Shown: piece after piece, positions 1 through 5,018 of the stretch | How positions within the stretch are numbered: the first letter of the stretch is position 1 | Layout: each line of letters starts with the position of its first letter | The notes under the pieces: generated by a model | Told to the model about the DNA's origin: nothing | Seen by the model: only the letters and a program-made list of their open reading frames with translations | The model's database searches: none | Position numbers and translations under genes: made by a program | Source of the DNA: Rhodoferax sp. | GTDB lineage: Bacteria; Pseudomonadota; Gammaproteobacteria; Burkholderiales; Burkholderiaceae_C | DNA length: 7,549 nt | NCBI GenBank assembly: GCA_030833685.1 | Contig: JAURGS010000083.1 | Coordinates: 2,302 to 9,850 of the forward strand | Direction of reading: 5' to 3'

Positions 1-45
1 CTGCGGACCAACGCGGGTTAACAGCTCATTGTGTTGTGCTTGCAT
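1..45 (-). CDS. Rieske-type aromatic ring-hydroxylating oxygenase, N-terminal fragment (partial)
   Basis: The ATG on the minus strand opens 15 codons reading MQAQHNELLTRVGPQ before the window ends. The pattern N-E/Q-L-L-T-R-V-G-P is characteristic, from memory, of the extreme N-terminus of phthalate 4,5-dioxygenase-like Rieske oxygenase alpha subunits, where it is usually followed by G-T-P-M-G and later by the Cys-His Rieske cluster site. Those later parts lie outside the window, so neither cluster nor iron site can be checked. A purine-rich GTAGAG sits about 6 nt before the ATG as a possible ribosome binding site. The gene lies downstream of kynU-kynA on the same strand, about 130 bp after the kynA stop, with no clear terminator between, so co-transcription is possible. 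In-frame TTG and GTA codons lie upstream of the ATG. The identification rests on very few residues. Confidence 0.5.
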   Translation of the reverse strand, partial: MQAQHNELLTRVGPQ

Positions 46-63
46 GAAAGACTCTACCCACAA

Positions 64-165
64 TCAACATCGGAGGGCATCGTAGCGCGAAATGTAGCTA
101 GCCCCAGGCACACGGTAGCGCCTGATATCAAGACCGGAGTCCGCCAGTCGCTCAAACCAACCCAT
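64..165 (-). CDS. Doubtful 33-codon ORF between kynA and the Rieske-like gene
   Basis: An ATG 13 nt past the kynA stop codon opens 33 codons (including ERLADSGLDIRRYRVPGA) ending at TGA, 18 bp before the ATG of the Rieske-like gene. I do not recognise the sequence. It is rich in Arg and Asp, has no membrane segment or signal peptide, and has no Shine-Dalgarno before its ATG. The frame is also open leftward into the 3' end of kynA. It could be a small protein, a remnant of a longer gene, or chance. Its position inside a likely operon is the only argument in its favour. Confidence 0.15.
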   Translation of the reverse strand: MGWFERLADSGLDIRRYRVPGASYISRYDALRC

Positions 166-178
166 TGACGAGGCGACG

Positions 179-1033
179 CTAGAGGTTGGTGCGTAGCGAC
201 CAGATCTCCGGAAACAGAACCACGTCGAGCATACGTCGCAAGTAGCTCACGCCACCCGTTCCCCCTGTGCCCCGCTTAAAGCCAATAACCCGCTCGACGG
301 TGGTCACATGGCGAAAACGCCAAAGCCTGAAGGCGTCTTCCAGATCGGTCAACTCTTCGCCCAGCTGGTACAGGTCCCAGTGCTGTTCGGGATTGCGGTA
401 GACGCAAAGCCACGCAGCCTCCACCTCGGAGCTGGCCACATAGGGCTCCCGCCAGTCACGGTTCAGATGCGTGGCTGGCAGCTTCAGGCCACGACGGGCG
501 AGCAGTTGCAACGCTTCGTCGTACAACGAGGGTTGCTCATAAGCCTGCATCACTTTTTCATGAAGGTCGGCGCGGTGCGCATGGGGCTTGAGCATGGCGG
601 CATTCTTGTTACCCATGGCAAATTCGACGCAGCGGTATTGCCAGCTTTGAAAGCCGCTTGAGCCGCCCAGGTAGGGTCGGATCGCACTGTATTCGGGCGG
701 GGTCATGGTCGCCAGAACGTCCCAGGCATGTACCAACTGCTCGAGGATGCGCGAAACCCGAGCCAACATCTTGAACGCATCGGGCAAAACATCATTGTGG
801 ATGTGGCGCATGGCACCATGCAGCTCATGGAGCATCAGCTTCATCCACAACTCACTGGTCTGGTGCTGGATGATGAAGAGCATTTCATTGTGGTTGTCTG
901 AGCGCGGCTGCTGCGCTCTCAAGAGGGCGTCCAGCTGCAGGTAGTCACCGTATGTCATCTGATCGCGGTAATCAAGCCACGCACCCTCGTCGGCAACGAT
1001 TTGCTCACCCTGGCTTTTCTGACTTGGGTTCAT
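179..1033 (-). CDS. kynA: Tryptophan 2,3-dioxygenase
   Basis: This heme enzyme in the cytoplasm inserts O2 into the indole ring of L-tryptophan to give N-formylkynurenine, the first step of the kynurenine pathway. The predicted protein is 284 aa, close to the usual bacterial length. The hallmark FIIQHQTSELWMKLMLHEL block holds the active-site His57 (equivalent to His55 of the Xanthomonas enzyme). Near the C-terminus, RFRHVTTVERVIGFKRGTGG carries the proximal heme ligand His242 and the GTGG loop that closes over the substrate. I chose the ATG at 1033 rather than an upstream TTG at 1108 because the longer form would overlap kynU by 67 bp. The ATG also has a GAAGG Shine-Dalgarno at 1039-1043, 5 nt ahead, which overlaps the kynU stop codon. 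That arrangement suggests translational coupling. All catalytic landmarks are present, so the gene looks functional. Confidence 0.96.
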   Translation of the reverse strand: MNPSQKSQGEQIVADEGAWLDYRDQMTYGDYLQLDALLRAQQPRSDNHNEMLFIIQHQTSELWMKLMLHELHGAMRHIHNDVLPDAFKMLARVSRILEQLVHAWDVLATMTPPEYSAIRPYLGGSSGFQSWQYRCVEFAMGNKNAAMLKPHAHRADLHEKVMQAYEQPSLYDEALQLLARRGLKLPATHLNRDWREPYVASSEVEAAWLCVYRNPEQHWDLYQLGEELTDLEDAFRLWRFRHVTTVERVIGFKRGTGGTGGVSYLRRMLDVVLFPEIWSLRTNL

Positions 1034-1041
1034 GATCGCCT

Positions 1042-2331
1042 TCAAGTAACCAATTGACGTTGGGCAAAGCGGCTGGCCTTCCATTGACCGCTTTGCATCA
1101 CCTCGCAAAGTTGATCAACCGCATGCCATATGTCCGTAAACCCGACATACAAAGGCGCAAAGCCAAACCGAAGAATCTCGTCCTCCCCTTTTTGGCCTGC
1201 CGCTCTGAAGTCACCCACCACACCACGTTCGATCAGCGCTTGCACAATGGCATAGCCTCCCTCCGCGCGGGTCAAGCTGACCTGAGAACCGCGACGCGAC
1301 GAATCACGCGGGGTGGCCAGGCCAAAGCCATGTTCGACCAGCCGCTGATCGAACAGGTCAATGAAAAGTGAACTCAGTGCCAACGACTTGGTCCGCAGTG
1401 CCGCCATGCCCCCCAAAGGCTCCGCAACCAAAACGCTGTCTAAGCCACAGTCAAGCGCTATCAGGCTCAGAACGGGTGGTGTGCCGCTTTGAAACCGGGT
1501 GATGCCCGATGCGGGCTGATAGTCGGGCTTGAAGGCAAAGGGTTCTGCATGCCCCCACCAACCCGCCAGGGGCTGCCAAAACCGGTCGGTGTGGCGCGGG
1601 TGTGCCCACACAAAGGCTGGCGCTCCCGGGCCGCCGTTGAGGTATTTGTAGCCACAGCCCACGGCAAAGTCGGCTTCGCCACGGTGCAAGTCCAGCGCCA
1701 CGGCGCCAATGCTGTGCGCCAGGTCCCAGACCGTTAACACGCCAACCGCATGAGCGGCTTTGCCCACAGAAGCCATGTCGTACATCTCGCCGCTGCGGTA
1801 GTTCACGTGGGTGAGCGCCAGCACTGCGACCTCGTCGCTGAGCTGCGCGATTATTTCTGGCGCATCCAGTAATTGAAGTTCGAGTTTGTGCTGTCGACAC
1901 AGTGACTCCATGATGTACAGATCAGTCGGGAAACTGAGCCGCTCTGACAGCACAACCCGGCGCGTGGGATTCTCAGCAACGGCCATTTGCATGGCAACGC
2001 TGAGAACCTTGTACAGATTGACCGACGTGTTGTCTGCCACCACCACTTCACCGGGACGGGCACCCAGCAAGCGTGCGATCTTGTCCCCCACGCTATGCGG
2101 CAGTTGGGCCCAACCGGCTTTGTTCCAACTACCAATCAGCCCCTGGCCCCATTGCTCTACCAGTGCGTGCTGAACGCGCGCTTTCGCAGCCTTGGGCAAT
2201 GCCCCCAAGGAATTGCCATCGAGGTAGACCATGCCCTGCGGTAGCGCAAACTGCTCGCGCAGCGCGCGCAAAGGGTCCGCCTGATCAAGGGCTTGGCAGT
2301 CGTCGAGGGTGATCCGTAAAGTATTGGCCAT
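1042..2331 (-). CDS. kynU: Kynureninase
   Basis: This PLP-dependent cytoplasmic hydrolase cleaves L-kynurenine to anthranilate and L-alanine. At 429 aa it is about 10 residues longer than the Pseudomonas fluorescens enzyme, which it resembles throughout from memory. Landmarks are YLDGNSLGALP (about residues 36-46), the phosphate-binding DNTSVNLYKVL (100-110), FPTDLYI (134-140), the PLP-facing WDLAHS with Asp203 and His206, and GCGYKYLNGGPGAPAF with the Schiff-base Lys229. The C-terminal LRFGFAPLYVGFTD block is typical of the family. It is the promoter-proximal gene of a kynU-kynA operon, with only 8 bp to kynA. The ATG at 2331 is placed by homology: no Shine-Dalgarno is visible in the AT-rich stretch before it, so initiation may be weak or the leader short. 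An Lrp-type KynR activator, usual next to kyn genes in pseudomonads, is not in the window. Confidence 0.97.
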   Translation of the reverse strand: MANTLRITLDDCQALDQADPLRALREQFALPQGMVYLDGNSLGALPKAAKARVQHALVEQWGQGLIGSWNKAGWAQLPHSVGDKIARLLGARPGEVVVADNTSVNLYKVLSVAMQMAVAENPTRRVVLSERLSFPTDLYIMESLCRQHKLELQLLDAPEIIAQLSDEVAVLALTHVNYRSGEMYDMASVGKAAHAVGVLTVWDLAHSIGAVALDLHRGEADFAVGCGYKYLNGGPGAPAFVWAHPRHTDRFWQPLAGWWGHAEPFAFKPDYQPASGITRFQSGTPPVLSLIALDCGLDSVLVAEPLGGMAALRTKSLALSSLFIDLFDQRLVEHGFGLATPRDSSRRGSQVSLTRAEGGYAIVQALIERGVVGDFRAAGQKGEDEILRFGFAPLYVGFTDIWHAVDQLCEVMQSGQWKASRFAQRQLVT

Positions 2332-2439
2332 AAAGTTAACAATTTACAGCAGCCGCGTGCCATCGGGAAACCAACGGCGCTGTCGTGCGGGCATTGTGCC
2401 TTGCGTTAGCCAACCCAGAGTTCAACTTCAGGAACCCAG

Positions 2440-2460
2440 CCAAGCGGGCCTAGCGCTTGG
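2440..2460. promoter_or_regulatory. Inverted repeat, possible operator between kynU and sodC
   Basis: CCAAGCG (2440-2446) and CGCTTGG (2454-2460) form a perfect 7-bp inverted repeat around a 7-nt spacer. There is no T-tract on either side, so a rho-independent terminator is unlikely. It lies about 25 bp upstream of the sodC -35 element and 109 bp from the kynU start, a position that fits a regulator binding site for either gene. Function is inferred from position and symmetry only. Confidence 0.35.
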
Positions 2461-2484
2461 AGCACACGCCGTACGGAAATTCTG

Positions 2485-2513
2485 TTGACCAGACCCTGTG
2501 CCAACCCTAAACT
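2485..2513 (+). promoter_or_regulatory. Sigma70-type promoter for sodC
   Basis: TTGACC (2485-2490) matches the -35 consensus at five of six positions. Seventeen bases later TAAACT (2508-2513) serves as -10, with the key T1, A2 and T6 present. Transcription would start near 2520, leaving a leader of about 100 nt before the sodC ATG. It probably also drives the dehydrogenase gene downstream. Confidence 0.5.
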
Positions 2514-2620
2514 GGGCGGCGTCGCTCCATCTAAGAGATTAAGCCTGACAAAAACGGGGTCGGGCTCTGTTGCGACCAACTCAGTACATCTATGTTTTCA
2601 ACTTTTGAACAGGCATCATC

Positions 2621-3175
2621 ATGAAGAGATTTAATGTCAGACGGGCGTCCACCCCCATGGTTGCTGTAGTGGTATTGCTGATGGCCGGTTGTGCTGGCTA
2701 TGGAACTATGCAAGGCCCCTCAGCCCAAGCAACCATTGCACCAACCTCGGTGGCAGCAGCGGCAGGCATGAAGCCTGAGGGTACGGTGCGTTTTGTTCAA
2801 CACGGCTCAAACGTCATGGTCACCGGCAAGATCAGCGGTCTCAAGCCCAATGGCGTGCATGGATTTCATGTGCATGAAGCAGCAGACTGCTCGGGCGATG
2901 GCCTGGCCACCAAAGGTCACTTCAACCCAGACGGGCAACCCCATGGCATGCATGGCGGTGGCGCCCACCATGTCGGAGACTTACCCGCCCTGCAGGCGGA
3001 CGCCAACGGGGTGGCCAGCGTTAACTTCATGGCCACCAAGATCACGGTGGCAGCTGGCGCGGCCAGTGTAGTCGGGCGCGGTCTGGTCATTCACCGTGAC
3101 GCCGATGACTACAAAACACAACCCACGGGCAATGCCGGGCCGCGCCCTGGCTGCGCTGTCATCAAGGCGGGCTGA
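2621..3175 (+). CDS. sodC: Cu/Zn superoxide dismutase, probable lipoprotein
   Basis: This enzyme converts superoxide to O2 and H2O2 outside the cytoplasm. The 184-aa precursor begins with a basic n-region and a hydrophobic stretch ending in a lipobox-like LLMAGC. Cys24 is therefore a likely lipidation site, anchoring the enzyme to a membrane facing the periplasm. A low-complexity Ala/Pro/Thr linker (about 30-50) precedes the SOD fold. All metal ligands can be matched to SOD1: Cu His83, His85 (GFHVHE) and His158 (VIH); bridging His100 (GHFNP); Zn His108, His117 and Asp120 (HHVGDLP). The zinc-loop spacings are canonical. Arg175 in NAGPRPGCAVI is the active-site arginine, and Cys90-Cys178 is the expected disulfide. 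The lipobox has Met at -3 instead of Leu, slightly off consensus. A weak AGG lies about 7 nt before the ATG. The next gene follows 61 bp later without a terminator, so they are likely co-transcribed. Confidence 0.95.
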   Translation: MKRFNVRRASTPMVAVVVLLMAGCAGYGTMQGPSAQATIAPTSVAAAAGMKPEGTVRFVQHGSNVMVTGKISGLKPNGVHGFHVHEAADCSGDGLATKGHFNPDGQPHGMHGGGAHHVGDLPALQADANGVASVNFMATKITVAAGAASVVGRGLVIHRDADDYKTQPTGNAGPRPGCAVIKAG

Positions 3176-3236
3176 TGAGGCTGCGTCCTGTACGCCGGCC
3201 AGAGCAAAGTGCCGCTGGTTTCAGCGCGGCAAGGCC

Positions 3237-4115
3237 GTGACCTTCAAGATCCTGTTCCTGGGCATCGGCAAGATCGGCCTGCCCATGGCACGCCATCTGC
3301 ATTCGGCTGGGCATGCCGTGCTTGCCTATGACATTGACCCCGCACGCATGCGCCTGGGCGAGGATGCCGGCCTCCATTTGGCGCCAAGCGCTGACGCCGC
3401 GGTGCAGCAAGCCGATGTGGTGGTGTCATCACTGCCCCACGATGCAGCGCTGCTAGAGCTTGCAAGCTGGTTGCGCAGCAAGGGCCACGCTGGCCAGGCC
3501 TGGGTCGACACCAGCACGGTGTCCCTGGCGGGCTCAGCCCATGCCGCCCAGGAGGTCGCGCAAGCGGGTATCGAGCATTTGCGTGTGACCATTTCGGGCA
3601 ACAACCACATGGCCGAGGCGGCCCAGGTGACGGTACTGGCCTCTGGCGCGCAAGACCTGTACCAGCGCTTGAAGCCCATCTTGCAATGTTGGGGGCCTGC
3701 GCAGTTTTATCTGGGTCCAGCCGAACAGTCACGCCTGATGAAGCTGGTGCTCAACCTGATGGTTGTCCAGACCAGCGCCATGCTTGGCGAAGCCTTGAAC
3801 CTGGGGCAGCGCGGCGGCCTGGCCTGGCAAAGCATGTGGGAGGTGATTGGCGCCAGCGCGGTTGGCTCTCCGATTGTGAAGGCCAAAGCCGTACAGCTCA
3901 AAGCGCATGACTACACCCCAACCTTCACCGTGCACCAGATGATGAAAGACGTCGGTCTCATGTTGCAGGCGGGCGCTGATCTGCACGTTGCCTTACCGCA
4001 GCTGGCGCTGACCCAGCAGCAAATGCAGCAGGCCATTGCACAAGGCGATGGCGAGCTCGATTACGCCGCCATCATCCGGGTCATGACGCGCGCCTGCGGA
4101 CAAACGCCGCCTTAG
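3237..4115 (+). CDS. NAD(P)-dependent beta-hydroxyacid dehydrogenase (3-hydroxyisobutyrate dehydrogenase family)
   Basis: This is a cytoplasmic oxidoreductase of the beta-HAD family, whose members interconvert small beta-hydroxyacids and semialdehydes (3-hydroxyisobutyrate, tartronate semialdehyde and relatives). The 292-aa protein has an N-terminal Rossmann fold with GIGKIG (residues 9-14), then LPMARHL. D34 or D36 at the end of beta-2 (AYDID) suggests NAD rather than NADP. SSLPHD follows, and the catalytic Lys169 and Asn173 lie in MKLVLN of the all-helical C-terminal half. The usual substrate loop D-x-P-V-S-G-G is changed here to RVTISGNN (about 116-123), so the true substrate is uncertain. 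The GTG at 3237 is preferred because the family starts right at the Rossmann strand; the only upstream in-frame ATGs lie inside sodC. The AAGG before this GTG is too close to be an ideal ribosome binding site, so translation may be coupled to sodC. Confidence 0.88.
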   Translation: MTFKILFLGIGKIGLPMARHLHSAGHAVLAYDIDPARMRLGEDAGLHLAPSADAAVQQADVVVSSLPHDAALLELASWLRSKGHAGQAWVDTSTVSLAGSAHAAQEVAQAGIEHLRVTISGNNHMAEAAQVTVLASGAQDLYQRLKPILQCWGPAQFYLGPAEQSRLMKLVLNLMVVQTSAMLGEALNLGQRGGLAWQSMWEVIGASAVGSPIVKAKAVQLKAHDYTPTFTVHQMMKDVGLMLQAGADLHVALPQLALTQQQMQQAIAQGDGELDYAAIIRVMTRACGQTPP

Positions 4116-4128
4116 CAATTCATCTTGC

Positions 4129-4162
4129 AGCCCTAAGGCTAGCCTGCGGCTTGCGGCTTTTT
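4129..4162 (+). terminator. Rho-independent terminator after the sodC-dehydrogenase unit
   Basis: Fourteen bases past the stop codon, AGCC-CTAA-GGCT (4129-4140) forms a small hairpin. Directly after it, AGCC (4141-4144) pairs with GGCT (4155-4158), extended by GC/GC inside, and runs into TTTTT (4158-4162). The stem is short, so strength is uncertain, but position and T-tract fit an operon end. Confidence 0.5.
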
Positions 4163-4247
4163 AGCCGGCAAGGCAACACCGTTCGCCGGTTATTGCCATT
4201 TCTTTCAAGGTGTGTTTGCCTTGGCTCAATTCCGCGCCTCCAAAATC

Positions 4248-4276
4248 TTGCATCCGCTTGCTGCAAGTGCTATGAC
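4248..4276 (+). promoter_or_regulatory. Promoter-like pair before the broken HExxH gene
   Basis: TTGCAT (4248-4253) and TATGAC (4271-4276) are separated by exactly 17 bp and lie 42 bp upstream of the ATG at 4319. The inverted repeat CTTGCA/TGCAAG (4247-4252 and 4262-4267) overlaps the -35 element and may bind a regulator. With the terminator just upstream, this suggests the gene once had its own transcription unit. Confidence 0.4.
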
Positions 4277-4318
4277 TGGCTCAGACCAGCTGCCAAAGTG
4301 TGAGAAAGGAGGAACATC

Positions 4319-4991
4319 ATGCGTTGGCAAGCCTTTCTTGGTGGGGCGGGGGCTCTTTTGGGCTTATGGAGCGCCAGCGTGCTGGCGCAGCCCGTCTGTT
4401 CATTCAAAAATCTGCAGGTCGTCGCGGCCAGTTAGCTCGATGCCACAGCAGTGTGCGAAGGCGCATCGCGCGCACTGTGGTTTCTTGACGAACATGGCTT
4501 GAGCCTAAAAGAGCCCGTGGTGCTCCATGTCAGTCCTGTGCTGCCCAAGAAGCACCCCCAAGACGGCGGCGGGCGTCTATCTGAGTGAGTCGCGCCAGAT
4601 CCACATGCTGTCCTTCAGTGCCTTTCAGAAATTTGAAAACTGGTTCAAAACACCGATCAATCGCGACACTTACATCGGGCTGGCTACGCACGAATTCGCA
4701 CATGCCATCACAGACAGCCACTTCAAGGTCGATAAGCCCAGCGTGCATGCCCGCGAATACCTGGCTTACGTCACCTTGTTTGCAACCGTGCCAACACGAC
4801 AGCGAGAACAAATGCTTTTAGCCCTGCCCGGCCAGACGCCCAAAGACGAAGCACGCTTGTCCCTGATGGTCTATCTGATGGACCCTATGTTCTTTGGGGC
4901 ACAGGCGTACCGCCACTTCATGAGTCTCAGCCACCCAGCTCAAATTGCCTTCCTGGACGCTGTGCTGAGTGGCAAAGTGTTCGCTGACTGA
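4319..4991 (+). pseudogene. Secreted HExxH putative zinc metallopeptidase-like protein, broken by an amber codon and a frameshift
   Basis: A textbook AAAGGAGG Shine-Dalgarno (4305-4312) lies 6 nt before the ATG. The first codons encode a signal peptide ending SASVLA before QPVC, with cleavage likely after Ala23. Codon 39 is TAG (4433-4435). The same frame then continues as clearly protein-like sequence (LDATAVCEGASRALWFLDE and on) to a TGA at 4586-4588. The rest of the protein is in the next frame, entered by removing one base, most simply from the C5 run at 4555-4559. The corrected reading is 223 codons, ending at the TGA 4989-4991. It carries HEFAH (codons 124-128) and, 18 residues later, Glu146 in REYLAYV, a gluzincin-like zinc site. 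It loosely recalls DUF6639-type secreted proteins, from memory. The intact 3' part (ATG 4527) could be mistaken for a separate 154-aa gene, but it lacks a signal peptide and its first residues are out-of-frame noise. Confidence 0.78.
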
Positions 4992-5018
4992 TTGAGCTGG
5001 GCCACACCAGGCCAGAGC

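Larger units (their letters stand above)
2332..2620. other. Divergent intergenic region between kynU and sodC
   Basis: These 289 bp separate the minus-strand kyn operon from plus-strand sodC and hold no convincing gene. They contain a promoter-like pair for sodC (2485-2513) and a 7-bp inverted repeat (2440-2460). No convincing sigma70 pair was found for kynU: TTG-containing hexamers occur on the minus strand, but none has a good partner at 16-18 bp. A GTTAAC palindrome (2335-2340) lies directly before the kynU ATG. The kynU promoter may depend on an activator. Confidence 0.6.

Noticed and set aside
1034..1108. Longer kynA starting at TTG 1108
   Set aside because: It would overlap kynU by 67 bp, while the ATG at 1033 has its own well spaced Shine-Dalgarno and gives the usual protein length.
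2560..2576. Sequence resembling an IS26-type terminal repeat (GGGCTCTGTTGCGACC)
   Set aside because: The match is short and imperfect, no partner repeat or transposase is present, and no target duplication is seen.
3096..3236. Longer N-terminus for the dehydrogenase starting inside sodC
   Set aside because: The extra 47 residues are an out-of-frame reading of the sodC 3' end; the Rossmann strand begins right after the GTG at 3237.
4212..4502. 96-codon plus-strand ORF before and over the HExxH gene
   Set aside because: It begins at a TTG in the intergenic region and overlaps the well supported signal-peptide frame; its product has no family features.
4550..4575. Programmed ribosomal frameshift in the HExxH gene
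   Set aside because: There is no recognised slippery heptamer with a stimulatory element, and the separate amber codon upstream already prevents full-length synthesis.
4527..4991. A free-standing 154-aa gene containing HEFAH
   Set aside because: Its first dozen residues correspond to a shifted frame of the upstream coding sequence, it has no good ribosome binding site or signal peptide, and the upstream frame clearly continues into it.
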